Shown: positions 8,409 through 17,872 of the stretch, piece by piece | Layout of the letters: every line of letters starts with the position of its first letter | Numbering within the stretch: position 1 is the stretch's first letter | Source of the DNA: Kazachstania africana CBS 2517 | Lineage: Eukaryota; Ascomycota; Saccharomycetes; Saccharomycetales; Saccharomycetaceae | Direction of reading: 5' to 3' | Length of the DNA stretch: 64,000 nt | NCBI RefSeq assembly: GCF_000304475.1 | Contig: NC_018948.1 | Location: 310,001 to 374,000, forward strand | Notes under the pieces: model-generated | What the model was told of the DNA's origin: nothing | Seen by the model: the letters and a program-made list of their open reading frames with translations, nothing else | Databases searched by the model: none | Position numbers and translations under genes: made by a program

Positions 8409-10526
8409 ATGCCTGTCCCAATTGCTACTAACAAGGACGGCCATGTTCCATTAATCGCATCCATTGATGTGGGAACCACTTCTTCAAGAGTAATTCTTTT
8501 CAATAGGCAAGGTCAAGAAGTTTGCAAACATCAAATCGAATATTCTACATCCGCCTCAAAAGAAAAATATACCTATACTGGTAAGAGAAGATTTTCTGAA
8601 CAAAAAGAATTACAAAACAGTAGTAGTGAATCTTCTCTACAGAATGGACACTCATTAGCAGACGATATAATCACTGAAGAGCCTGAAAATGATACTCCTA
8701 AGAGAGAGAGATCAAGAAATCAATTAAAACCAATTTTTTCTTCTGTTGGTATGAAAATTGAAGAAACTGAATATTTGAAAATTGAAGATTTAAACATCCA
8801 TGCTCACGGTCCAACTCTAAGGTATCCACAACCTGGCTGGGTGGAATGTAATCCTATGTCAATCTTAACTCACGTCGTACAATGTTTCGGTTCAGCTTTA
8901 AACTCATTGGATTCGTTAAATATAACAAGACAAATTCATGGATTACCCCTCTATAAAGTTTATTGTATTGGTATTGCAAATATGAGAGAAACTACAATCG
9001 TGTGGTCCAAAAAATCGGGTTTACCCGTATGTGAATACGGTATTGTCTGGAATGATAGTAGAAATGCATCTATTATCAATGAGGAAAAGAGAACGACTTC
9101 AAAAGAAATGCAAGACATGTTAATGGAAAAAACTGGGTTACCATTATCTACATATTTTTCTTGCTCAAAATTGCGTTGGTTCCTAGATAATGTCCCTACT
9201 GTTAAAAAAGCCTACGATGAAGGTGATCTGATGTTCGGTACAGTTGATACATGGTTAATCTATCATTTGACTAAAGGTAATACTTTTGTGTCCGATGCAA
9301 CAAATGCTTCAAGAACTGGGTTCATGAATTTGGACACTTTAGATTATGATAGGGAACTATTCGAATTTTGGGATATTGATATGGAGAAAATCAATTTACC
9401 AAAGATTGTATCCTCTGCTGAATATTTTGGTGATTTTGTCATTCCACAATTTGTAGAAAAGATGGTGCCAAAACCTATATTACATCAATTACAAGAGTTT
9501 TCCTCTCAAAATATTCCAATTCAAGGTTGTTTAGGTGATCAAAGTGCTTCTTTAGTTGGGCAAATGGCTTACAAGAAAGGTGCCGCTAAATGTACCTATG
9601 GGACGGGTTGTTTCTTGCTATATAATACTGGTACAAGTAGGCTGGCGTCAAAGCATGGTGCATTGACAACAATTGGTTTCTGGTTCCCATATTTAAAGGA
9701 TAATGACCATGGTGTTAATAAACCAAATTTTGCATTGGAAGGTTCCGTTGCAGTCGCAGGTGCTGTTGTTCAATGGTTAAGGGATAATTTGAGATTATTC
9801 TCCAGGGCCGAAGAAGTTGGTCCATTGGCAAGTAGGGTTCCTGATTCTGGTGGTGTCGTCTTTGTTCCAGCTTTCAGCGGTTTGTTTGCTCCTTACTGGG
9901 ATGCAGACGCAAGAGCCACAATTATGGGCATGTCACAATATACTACTGCTTCGCATATTGCCAGAGCTGCCGTTGAAGGTGTTTGTTTCCAAGCACGTGC
10001 AATCTTAAAAGCAATGAGTTCAGATGCCTATGAAGGTGAAATTAATGATGATATTGATTTGTTAGAAGAAAGTAACAGTGGTAACTACGAGAGAGCAGCA
10101 TTTTCAGTGTTAGCTGTCGATGGTGGTATGTCACGTTCGAATGAGGTCATGCAAATACAAGCAGATATCTTAGGACCATGCATTAAAGTTAGAAGATCGC
10201 CAGTAGCGGAATCCACAGCTCTTGGTGCTGCTATTGCGGCTAATATGGCTTACAAGAACGAAGAAGATCGTATTTTATGGAAAGATTTACATGATGTTAA
10301 GAAATGGGTCTTTTTCAATGGTTACGATAAAGGTGAAGAAATTCCTGAAGATCAACATCAAAACTTGAGAGTTTTTGAGGCTGAAATTCCAGATGAAGAA
10401 AGAAGGAGACATTGGAAGTTATGGGAAACAGCCATTCAAAGATCAAAGGGTTGGTTAAGGGATGTCCAGGGCGAGCACACCCCGGTCTTTGAGGAAAGTA
10501 GAGAAGGTATAGATGACGAGAGTTAA
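8409..10526 (+). CDS. GUT1: Glycerol kinase Gut1
   Basis: Gut1 phosphorylates glycerol to glycerol-3-phosphate, the first step of glycerol use. The 705-residue protein (S. cerevisiae about 709) is a FGGY-family kinase. The phosphate-1 motif SIDVGTTSSR is at residues 19-28, and later come GCLGDQSASLVGQ and TYGTGCFLLYNTG, the sugar-kinase ATP and phosphate motifs. A Ser/Lys-rich insert of about 80 residues (about 46-125) between the first strands is a yeast feature absent from bacterial GlpK; it is conserved in kind but low in complexity. The gene is divergent from FPS1 and followed by RPL8, the S. cerevisiae order YHL032C-YHL033C. Confidence 0.96.
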   Translation: MPVPIATNKDGHVPLIASIDVGTTSSRVILFNRQGQEVCKHQIEYSTSASKEKYTYTGKRRFSEQKELQNSSSESSLQNGHSLADDIITEEPENDTPKRERSRNQLKPIFSSVGMKIEETEYLKIEDLNIHAHGPTLRYPQPGWVECNPMSILTHVVQCFGSALNSLDSLNITRQIHGLPLYKVYCIGIANMRETTIVWSKKSGLPVCEYGIVWNDSRNASIINEEKRTTSKEMQDMLMEKTGLPLSTYFSCSKLRWFLDNVPTVKKAYDEGDLMFGTVDTWLIYHLTKGNTFVSDATNASRTGFMNLDTLDYDRELFEFWDIDMEKINLPKIVSSAEYFGDFVIPQFVEKMVPKPILHQLQEFSSQNIPIQGCLGDQSASLVGQMAYKKGAAKCTYGTGCFLLYNTGTSRLASKHGALTTIGFWFPYLKDNDHGVNKPNFALEGSVAVAGAVVQWLRDNLRLFSRAEEVGPLASRVPDSGGVVFVPAFSGLFAPYWDADARATIMGMSQYTTASHIARAAVEGVCFQARAILKAMSSDAYEGEINDDIDLLEESNSGNYERAAFSVLAVDGGMSRSNEVMQIQADILGPCIKVRRSPVAESTALGAAIAANMAYKNEEDRILWKDLHDVKKWVFFNGYDKGEEIPEDQHQNLRVFEAEIPDEERRRHWKLWETAIQRSKGWLRDVQGEHTPVFEESREGIDDES

Positions 10527-10786
10527 ATGCTATTAAAAATAAAAAAAAAAAGTAATAAACGCATGATTTGAATTAAGAAGTGGAACATCTCTTATCAGTG
10601 AGCGCATCTCAATTATAGTTAAAGTTGAGAGACGATTTACTCAGGCGATTTTTTCATTTTGTTTTTCTATCATTTATATGTATACACAGTGTATTTCTAT
10701 TGACAATAATGATTATGAACTATTTCCTATTATCGAGATCTTCTACGAAGTTTTCATCTGACTGTTCTTTTGCAGTAGGTCTGGGT

Positions 10787-10798
10787 CCATCCATACAT
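10787..10798 (+). promoter_or_regulatory. Rap1 site of the RPL8 promoter
   Basis: CCATCCATACAT matches the ribosomal-protein-gene form of the Rap1 site (ACATCCRTACAT) at 11 of 12 positions. It lies 216 bp upstream of the RPL8 ATG and is followed by long T runs at about 10809-10850. A Rap1 site followed by a poly-T tract is the usual build of yeast ribosomal protein promoters, which recruit Fhl1/Ifh1. Confidence 0.65.
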
Positions 10799-11013
10799 CT
10801 TTGAAATACTTTATTTTTTTTTTTGATTTCGTTAAAATAATTATTTTTTTTGTAAATATGATAGAGACGCACAGAAGCAATCGAAAATGTTTCAAACGTC
10901 CTCGAAGTGAAATAATATAAAACGACCTGAAGGTTCGATAATCAAATTTTTGAAAATTATACGACACTTTTAAAAATTGTGAAAAAGTACAGTAGTTTAT
11001 ACATCAACCAACA

Positions 11014-11784
11014 ATGGCTCCAGGTAAGAAAGTTGCTCCAGCACCATTCGGTGCTAAATCCGCTAAGGCTGCTAAGCCAAAGAACCCATTAACCAACTCT
11101 ACTCCAAAGAACTTTGGTATCGGTCAAGCTATTCAACCAAAGAGAAACTTATCTAGATATGTTAAATGGCCAGAATACGTCAGATTACAAAGACAAAAGA
11201 AGATCTTATCTATCAGATTAAAGGTCCCACCTGCTGTTGCTCAATTCCAATACACCTTAGACAGAAACACTGCTGCTGAAACTTTCAAGTTATTCAACAA
11301 GTACAGACCAGAATCTTCTGCCGAAAAGAAGGAAAGATTAACAAAAGAAGCCGCTGCTGTTGCCGAAGGTAAGAGCAAGCAAGAAGCTTCTCCAAAGCCA
11401 TACGCTGTCAAGTACGGTTTAAACCACGTTGTTGCATTAATCGAAAACAAGAAGGCTAAATTGGTTTTAATTGCTAACGATGTTGACCCAATCGAATTAG
11501 TTATCTTCTTACCAGCTTTATGTAAGAAGATGGGTGTTCCATACGCCATTGTCAAGGGTAAGGCTAGATTAGGTACTTTAGTTAACCAAAAGACCTCTGC
11601 TGTCGCTGCTTTAACTGAAGTCAGAGCTGAAGACGAAGCTGGATTAGGTAAGTTGGTCTCTACCATCAACGCCAACTTCAATGACAAATACGATGAAGTC
11701 AAGAAGCACTGGGGTGGTGGTATCATGGGTCACAAGGCTCAAACCAAGATTGCTAAGAAGGCTAAGGCTTCTGAATCGGCATAA
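11014..11784 (+). CDS. RPL8: 60S ribosomal protein eL8 (Rpl8)
   Basis: This is a component of the large ribosomal subunit, also needed for 27S pre-rRNA processing. The product has 256 residues, the family length. It has a basic Lys/Ala-rich N-tail ([20 protein letters not shown]) and then the L7Ae-type RNA-binding fold (about 120-225), including [20 protein letters not shown]. Codon use is strongly biased to preferred yeast codons, as expected for a highly expressed gene. No intron is present. S. cerevisiae has two copies (RPL8A, RPL8B), each next to an SBP1-type gene; here the single copy in the window lies between GUT1 and SBP1. Confidence 0.98.
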   Translation: MAPGKKVAPAPFGAKSAKAAKPKNPLTNSTPKNFGIGQAIQPKRNLSRYVKWPEYVRLQRQKKILSIRLKVPPAVAQFQYTLDRNTAAETFKLFNKYRPESSAEKKERLTKEAAAVAEGKSKQEASPKPYAVKYGLNHVVALIENKKAKLVLIANDVDPIELVIFLPALCKKMGVPYAIVKGKARLGTLVNQKTSAVAALTEVRAEDEAGLGKLVSTINANFNDKYDEVKKHWGGGIMGHKAQTKIAKKAKASESA

Positions 11785-13002
11785 GTTGGTTCTACTCCAT
11801 TATTTAAGGCATTTTAAACAACAAACAACAAATTATATTTTTTTATTTAATGACATTTTGGTGGAAATTTTGTTGAAGCTTTATCCAATTTGTTAGTCAT
11901 GTCATTATAGGAAAGATTACTAAACTAGAAACGAAAGAGTGTTCCTTTTAATCGTGTCATTTTAAAAGGACTATGGTGACGTCGTTTTCTATTAGTTGTC
12001 TTTCTTTTGAAGTGAATATTGATTAACGAAATATGGATTTAGTTACAGAAATTTTCACCTGCTTAAAATATATTCGTTTCTTTACGGTATACGGGGTGTT
12101 CAATAAACACTGAAGAAACTTTCTTGCAAAAAAAGGTTAATGTTGGACAGTTGGAAAGCGTTTGGCTTCCTCCTATTCTCTACCTAATAATGTATACTAT
12201 TGATTTATCATTGCGAAATGTTGTTACTATGGGAACGGGGCTACACAAACAAAAAGAAATGCACCATCAGTTTGACTACAGCTATTAACCAAGGCTGGTT
12301 TACTGTTGCCAAATGAATGATGGTGGAGACTTTTGTGATAGCAAGTGTTTTCCCTGAGGAGGAGCGTGGCAAAATGTTTATTATCACGTGATGCATTTAC
12401 CCGGTTTCCTCTGTGTTTTTTTTCTTTTTCGCACAACGCGAAAGCGAGATATTTCAGACAAACCGGCGAAGTTTTGTAAAACGGCACTCGTGTGTTTCCT
12501 GAATCTCGCCACCAAAAATTTCTTCCTTCCGTCCTCCGCAAGCAAAAAACGAGGGGCGAAATATCTTACCAATTGGTTTACTGTGGAACAACCAGAGCCA
12601 CCACTGGTGGTGCCGTTGTGAAATCTAAGTCCATCAATATTTTATCAAACCAGTCTGTCTTATTATGCTTCTTTTGTTGTTGGTTGGTAGGGTTTAAAAA
12701 CACGGAAAAGGCAAGGGAGAACTTTATAAGAAGAAAAATTTCTTGGTAGATATTTATTTTAGTGTATATTATTGTTTTCGTTATAGCAACTTAGCATTGA
12801 TTATTCCTTATAACCAAGTTTATTTGTATATTATTTGAACTTAGCAGTCTAGTTTTATATATAGGAGAAAAAAAAACAAGGCAAAGGAAAAGGAAAAAAA
12901 AAAAATAAATATAAGAGAAACGAAAAGGGAAGTCCAACAAAGACAAAGAAAACTAACGAAAAACCAGATAACTTTCAATCCATTTGAGAAATATATACAA
13001 AG
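11785..13002. other. Intergenic region RPL8-SBP1 (1.2 kb)
   Basis: This holds the RPL8 3' end and a long SBP1 promoter. It contains a Cbf1-type palindrome and a Reb1-type site 4 bp apart (separate entry). The last 150 bp are very A-rich, as in yeast leader regions. Open frames of 62-104 codons on both strands at 12.2-12.75 kb overlap each other and resemble nothing known. Confidence 0.55.
12383..12404. promoter_or_regulatory. Adjacent Cbf1-type and Reb1-type sites
   Basis: ATCACGTGAT (12383-12392) is a perfect palindrome with the Cbf1 core TCACGTGA. Four bases on, TTACCCGG (12397-12404) matches the Reb1 consensus exactly. Both are general regulatory factors that clear nucleosomes, so this is probably the nucleosome-free core of the SBP1 promoter. 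It is not a centromere: no AT-rich CDEII-like stretch or CDEIII follows. Confidence 0.5.
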
Positions 13003-13845
13003 ATGTCTACTACCGAAGTTGAAAATATCACTAGCCAAGTTGAAAATATGGATATTCAAGAAAAGACCCCAATTGATCCAGAAACCACTATTTTCATTGG
13101 AAACGTGGCTCATGAATGTACTGAAGATGATTTGAAAAAAATCTTCCAAGGGGAATTCGGTGACGTGGAAGTTGATATGCCAAAGAAAGAAAACAGAGAA
13201 GGTCATATTCCTGCCAGTAAGCATGCCTTTGTCATATTCCCACAAAAGATTGATTTCGTAGCCATCAAGGAAAAATACGATTTAACTAGTATTAACGATA
13301 GAGAAATTCATATCAAGAGAGCAAAGACTCCATCTACATTACGTGCTCTGGCAGAAAGAAGATACGGCGGTAGAGGTAATTTCCGTGGTAGACAAGTCGG
13401 TAGCAGGGGTAACTTCCGTGGTTCGAGAGGCGGTTTCCGCGGTGGTAGAGGTGGTTTCAGAGGTGGTTTCCAAAGCAGCCAAAGAAGAGAAAAAGTTCCA
13501 TTGGATCAAATGGAAAAATCTAAGGACACCATCTACGTCAATAATGTCCCATTTGATTCTACCAAAGAACAATTGGCCGAATTCTTCGGTGTTTCTGTGG
13601 AGTCCGTCGTCTTACCAATGAGAAGATTAAGAAATTTCAGAACTGGTAGAAGTTTCCCATCTGATAGACACAACAGAGGTATCGCTTTTATCACATTTGA
13701 GGAATTCACTGGTGATATCGTGGCCAAGGCTGAAGAATTGAATGGTAAGAAATTAGGTGAAAGAGCTTTGGTCGTTGATGTTGCAGCTGTCAAGCCTGAA
13801 CATGAAGAAGCTGAAGAATCCGAAGATGAAACTCATGCAGAATAA
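13003..13845 (+). CDS. SBP1: RNA-binding translation repressor Sbp1 (RRM-RGG-RRM)
   Basis: Sbp1 binds mRNA and eIF4G, represses translation and promotes decapping; it is found in P-bodies and partly in the nucleolus. The 280-residue product has RRM1 (about 28-107, starting TIFIGNV), an RGG/GGF-rich linker (about 115-160) and RRM2 (about 174-263, TIYVNNV), then an acidic tail. This RRM-RGG-RRM order is diagnostic for Sbp1 and its paralog Rnp1. The longer length and full RGG box favour SBP1 over RNP1. Its place after RPL8 agrees with YHL034C. Confidence 0.93.
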   Translation: MSTTEVENITSQVENMDIQEKTPIDPETTIFIGNVAHECTEDDLKKIFQGEFGDVEVDMPKKENREGHIPASKHAFVIFPQKIDFVAIKEKYDLTSINDREIHIKRAKTPSTLRALAERRYGGRGNFRGRQVGSRGNFRGSRGGFRGGRGGFRGGFQSSQRREKVPLDQMEKSKDTIYVNNVPFDSTKEQLAEFFGVSVESVVLPMRRLRNFRTGRSFPSDRHNRGIAFITFEEFTGDIVAKAEELNGKKLGERALVVDVAAVKPEHEEAEESEDETHAE

Positions 13846-14243
13846 ACACTCATTTTTATTGGTACTCACTAATTGAGATCTTTATTTCTAGTCTATATAT
13901 TTTGTCCTCTTCTTATGTTTATTTAAAAGAAATTATCACTAAAACGTACCTGCACAGCATAGACCACATAGTGTGAGATGAGGTTGTTAGATTATGGTGA
14001 ATTCAATTACTTTTTAGATATATACCTTAAGACACTGCCAGGTCAATCCATTGTGTTTTTCTCACTCTGTCGATGGCTATGAGGGGACCTCATCATCTCA
14101 TTGGAAATTAAGATTCATTGGCTAATACAGACGAGATTTCGCCGACGGTCGAAGCGACTCAAAGAATTTTCCACATACTCCGGATATAAAATTGTAGTTG
14201 AACAAAACTCGTTCAACATAATAACCAGACTCATGAAACCTCC
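13846..14243. other. Intergenic region SBP1-CBP2
   Basis: These 398 bp carry the SBP1 terminator region and the CBP2 promoter. A near-palindromic GAGGGGACCTC lies around 14081-14091. Nothing else is evident apart from the micro-uORF listed next. Confidence 0.5.
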
Positions 14244-14247
14244 ATGA
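14233..14247 (+). promoter_or_regulatory. Four-codon uORF overlapping the CBP2 start
   Basis: ATG AAA CCT CCA TGA encodes Met-Lys-Pro-Pro and stops inside the CBP2 start: the TGA at 14245-14247 shares two bases with the ATG at 14244-14246 (ATGA). If the transcript starts upstream of 14233, ribosomes would terminate exactly on the CBP2 start codon and could reinitiate. The transcript start is unknown. Confidence 0.4.
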
Positions 14248-16088
14248 ATCCGACTTATTTCAATGAATGGTCGGCCCTATTCTTCTCATCTTTGAGGAGG
14301 GAAGCTTCGGCTAGGAAGTACATCTATAAATTTAATTTGCCTCGAATTAAGAAGTTAGTAGCCAATAGGGCTGAAAGACAGTTATTCAAGGCCACAGAGG
14401 CCAATGAAGTCCCAGTACTCTTGGATAGAAGTGTCTTTGGTTTAAAGATCTCTCAGATACAGCAATTACTTCTAAAGGACATTAGTGCACCAGCCAAGAC
14501 AGTTTTCAAGCTGGTGAGGACAGATCATGTGGCGTCGCCTGTAGAAAGCTGGGATGTCTTAAACTCTTTATTACAACATCCAGTCGTTAAAACTTACACA
14601 AATGATACACGCAATACCCCCATCAAGTCCCTCGGAGATATTTTTGCCTTCACAAATATAATTGCTGTGCCGATGGCTGAAGAAACCTTGGAAGTTGTAT
14701 GGCCCGATCCTATGTTTTCATACTTTTGTAGAGGTATAGGTGTCACTTCAGAGGTGCACGATAAGCTAGTTAGGGACGATATTACTCTTATTAATCCAGC
14801 AACTAAGACGAAACTGCCCGTGTTCACAGTGAAGTTTGTTCCTACTGGTTACAAGGCAATTGGTCTATTTCCAAAGTTTGTACCCGAACACAGGTCTATC
14901 TTCAAAGGACTAGATCTGTATGGAGCAATGGTAACTTCGAAGATTTGTAAAGGTAAGGAAAAGCAAGCAGTTGAAAATGTAATACGACGGAAATTGAATG
15001 CTATGGATGGTTCAAATGATAACATCGTCAATCTTCTCCCAATTTTTGAAGTTGGAAACAGTACCAGGGGAGAAAATCTAACATTGAGAGAATTTATTAA
15101 TGATAGCAAAAAATTCAATCATTTGTGGCGTTCGAGCGATTCACGAAATGCAATTTGTCCTGGAGATATTTTGAGGGCTACCATTTTAAATGACGAAATC
15201 ACTTCTACTCAGGTTGGAAAGGAATTCATGGTGCATAGTGTACTTTTCAATATATTTTCACAAGTGTGGCGGTCTAAATTGAAAATGAAAGAGTATTCTA
15301 GTTTGAATGATGACTTACTGGGTTCTTATCAGTGGAAACCCTGGGATTCCTTCATCTGGAATGAATTTCAAAAAATTGAAAATGAGCCAGCTGCCTTCAC
15401 TTTAGAAGACGTGATACTTTTGAAGAATAAATTTGATAGATTTCTAATAGATTTACATAACTACCATTGTATTGTTACGTCCGAGATGAAACTTTATAGG
15501 CGCAACTTTTTCCAGGATGGGGAGCAACCAGTAGCAAGAGTCATTCCAACTTCGCTTATTTTACAAAACATTTTACAGCATTGTAAGTGGATAAAAGTCT
15601 TTTACCCTGGCTTGAAAATGGCCATTGATGAGCAGTTCCATACATTGAAAGATTTCCCATCAACCGTGGTTCCGCAAGATGATGCCGTACTAAAAATGGG
15701 ATCTAGGATAAGTGCCATTGTTCAAGAGATGGCAATGTATGAACAAATTATTTACAAGGACGATCTTGGTGATAATATTTACAAGAAGGAAAAGACGGAC
15801 GTCATTTTTGATGATTGGAAAGTGGTCATTCTGTTAAAATACTCATTACCAAATGACATAATTACAACTATTAAATTTGGAACAAGGGTATATGTGCAAT
15901 TTGTCAATAGTCTCGAAAACGTTACTAGAATTGCTTACTCAAAATGTCTCTCTAAGCGCATGATTGATGAAGATACTTTTATATTCCTGTATAAATTGAA
16001 TAAAGAAGACAAGATTCCGATGGGCAAAATGGTTGAAACTGTTATGCATAACCTCAAAGAGGGTAACAACCTGTTGATAAACAATTAA
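14244..16088 (+). CDS. CBP2: Mitochondrial cob group I intron splicing factor Cbp2
   Basis: Cbp2 is a nuclear-encoded mitochondrial protein that folds and stabilises the bI5 group I intron of cytochrome b pre-mRNA. The call rests on gene order plus length: 614 residues against about 630, between SBP1 and EFM1 and convergent with EFM1, as S. cerevisiae YHL038C is with YHL039W. The protein is basic, with Tyr/Phe-rich segments and no common domain, as expected for this orphan family. The N-terminus (MNPTYFNEWSALFFSSLRRE) is short and basic enough for mitochondrial import. The two stop codons are only about 30 bp apart. Compared with S. cerevisiae, MUP3 and VMR1 are missing between SBP1 and this gene. 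Confidence 0.85.
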   Translation: MNPTYFNEWSALFFSSLRREASARKYIYKFNLPRIKKLVANRAERQLFKATEANEVPVLLDRSVFGLKISQIQQLLLKDISAPAKTVFKLVRTDHVASPVESWDVLNSLLQHPVVKTYTNDTRNTPIKSLGDIFAFTNIIAVPMAEETLEVVWPDPMFSYFCRGIGVTSEVHDKLVRDDITLINPATKTKLPVFTVKFVPTGYKAIGLFPKFVPEHRSIFKGLDLYGAMVTSKICKGKEKQAVENVIRRKLNAMDGSNDNIVNLLPIFEVGNSTRGENLTLREFINDSKKFNHLWRSSDSRNAICPGDILRATILNDEITSTQVGKEFMVHSVLFNIFSQVWRSKLKMKEYSSLNDDLLGSYQWKPWDSFIWNEFQKIENEPAAFTLEDVILLKNKFDRFLIDLHNYHCIVTSEMKLYRRNFFQDGEQPVARVIPTSLILQNILQHCKWIKVFYPGLKMAIDEQFHTLKDFPSTVVPQDDAVLKMGSRISAIVQEMAMYEQIIYKDDLGDNIYKKEKTDVIFDDWKVVILLKYSLPNDIITTIKFGTRVYVQFVNSLENVTRIAYSKCLSKRMIDEDTFIFLYKLNKEDKIPMGKMVETVMHNLKEGNNLLINN

Positions 16089-16117
16089 GCTTATATATGG
16101 TTATTAAAAAGAAACTA

Positions 16118-17872
16118 TTATAAATCAAAACGCTTTTTATCGATAAAAATGGGTTCATTGTTGGATTTCCTGACCCAGACTAATCTGTCTACAACAGTAT
16201 CCGCAATGATAAATTGTTTGATACCCCAATTACCTTGAGCAAATACTTCTGGGATTTTCTCACTTAAATTTGGGAAGAGACCTTTGTAAAAATCCATATA
16301 CTCCAATACGTCCTCCTTGTTTACAATAATTGATGAATTGACTTCATGAAACATTTCGTTTATGAAAGAAGGAATTTGATAGTCCAATGGACGTTTCAAA
16401 GAATTCATGTTTACAACTCGTACGATCCATAAAAGCAATGCCTGGTTTAAACAATTTTTAGCTATCAAATCCTCATATTTAGTGATACCTAAGGACAGTA
16501 ATAAACTGTTTGTAAAGGTTTTATCATTTTTGAATGCGGTCTTGAAAGAAAAAGCCATGTTCTCATTAATATTTTTGAGAGTAGTTTTCTGAAATTTCTG
16601 AAGCTCTTCTAAACTAGATATGTATATTCTTCTCTGACCAGCGAAAAAATCCTTGAGTATCTTTATAACAACGGTATTGTTGGATGATGGTTCTAACGTA
16701 GAGGCATCAATCTTGGAGGCTCTTTTGAAAAATTGAATTTTGGCATCTAGAATAGAGGATAATTCATCACTACCCTCAAGAATGTTTCTATAATTCAAAG
16801 AGGTTTCTGATTTCAATTTACTTAAAAAACCGAATAATTTCAAAAGATTCCTTGGTAGTGGATTCCTTGAGGATAGTGTAAATTGAAGACATTCGGTTCC
16901 CACTGTGTTTTCTTTATTTAAGACAATTCCAAAAGAAGGCATACTCTCAATTAATTGTGGGTCAAGTTTTAAAGTCAATTTGGTATCATCATGAGCATTG
17001 TTACTCTGAACAAAACCATATCCCAAGAGAAGCTCTTCATTTGATTTGTCACCATAGTTATTAAACAATTCTGTATGCTTCTTCAAATTCTTTTCATTAG
17101 TGAAAAAATGAGCTTGATCGTCTTCAAAAGTCCATTTTACGCTTGTACCATTTTTATGGTTTAATAAATCTACAATTGGGTATAGAAATGCTTGATTGAC
17201 ATTAGAACAATTATCTGGGTTTATCAGAATTTCCGGAAAAGCTCTGGAAGTGAAAATTCCAAAAGACCATAAGTATGCTATAAAACTGTTCCATTTTGGA
17301 GAAGTTGTTTTGACGTTTTCACTAATGTACGAGAAGATTGAATCTATATCATTTACATCAAATGCAGTTCCTTCTTTCTCAATTGGTGTGATTTCAAGTA
17401 CATTTAACAATTCGTACCATTCTGTGATTAAATTTTGAAGATTTTGTTTGATCTTAATGAGGGTATCGGTACCTTGTAATAATTGTAATTGTGACTTATT
17501 CCAAAAGTATGGATGGGGTACATTTGGGGGTAGAATGTCAAGATATGGTTTGAAAAAATCGCTTTTGGCAGTTGTGGCATTGAATTTTAACTTGCATAGA
17601 TACAATTGAATGAGGGCATTCGGATTAAATAACGATGAGAGATTCTTCGATGAGACGTTAAATTCTTTCAGAGCCAATTCGTTGGTGATTAACAATTTTG
17701 ATGGAACGGATATTAAAGGTTTAGAGATGGCATCTGATGGAATTTCTTTGATGATAGTAGCAGAGATTCCTGAATCTTTCGACGTTTTGAACTCTATAGA
17801 TTCATTAATTTTAGCTCCGTTATCTTTAGACCAGTTGAGAAAACTGGTGAGTAGGTCTGTTTGAGATGACAT
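16118..17872 (-). CDS. EFM1: SET-domain lysine methyltransferase Efm1
   Basis: Efm1 monomethylates translation elongation factor eEF1A (Lys30 in S. cerevisiae). The product has 584 residues (S. cerevisiae 585). It is built like the SETD6/RuBisCO-methyltransferase class: a split SET region in the first half, with a Phe-Leu-Tyr-Pro-Ile-Val-Asp-Leu-Leu-Asn-His segment near residue 238 that carries the conserved Asn-His, then a Gly-Tyr-Gly-Phe motif near 288, and a helical substrate-binding second half. It is convergent with CBP2, which matches the chromosome VIII order. The ATG at 17872 gives a start (MSSQTDLLTSFLNWSKDNGA) that fits the family. Confidence 0.9.
   Translation of the reverse strand: MSSQTDLLTSFLNWSKDNGAKINESIEFKTSKDSGISATIIKEIPSDAISKPLISVPSKLLITNELALKEFNVSSKNLSSLFNPNALIQLYLCKLKFNATTAKSDFFKPYLDILPPNVPHPYFWNKSQLQLLQGTDTLIKIKQNLQNLITEWYELLNVLEITPIEKEGTAFDVNDIDSIFSYISENVKTTSPKWNSFIAYLWSFGIFTSRAFPEILINPDNCSNVNQAFLYPIVDLLNHKNGTSVKWTFEDDQAHFFTNEKNLKKHTELFNNYGDKSNEELLLGYGFVQSNNAHDDTKLTLKLDPQLIESMPSFGIVLNKENTVGTECLQFTLSSRNPLPRNLLKLFGFLSKLKSETSLNYRNILEGSDELSSILDAKIQFFKRASKIDASTLEPSSNNTVVIKILKDFFAGQRRIYISSLEELQKFQKTTLKNINENMAFSFKTAFKNDKTFTNSLLLSLGITKYEDLIAKNCLNQALLLWIVRVVNMNSLKRPLDYQIPSFINEMFHEVNSSIIVNKEDVLEYMDFYKGLFPNLSEKIPEVFAQGNWGIKQFIIADTVVDRLVWVRKSNNEPIFIDKKRFDL

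Noticed and set aside
12383..12480. Possible point centromere starting at the ATCACGTGAT palindrome (CDEI-like)
   Set aside because: No 80-bp AT-rich CDEII follows (the next bases are GC-containing TTACCCGG) and no CCGAA-centred CDEIII was found at the right distance.
12227..12749. Overlapping 62-104 codon frames between RPL8 and SBP1
   Set aside because: They overlap on both strands, carry no known motif and cover regulatory sites.
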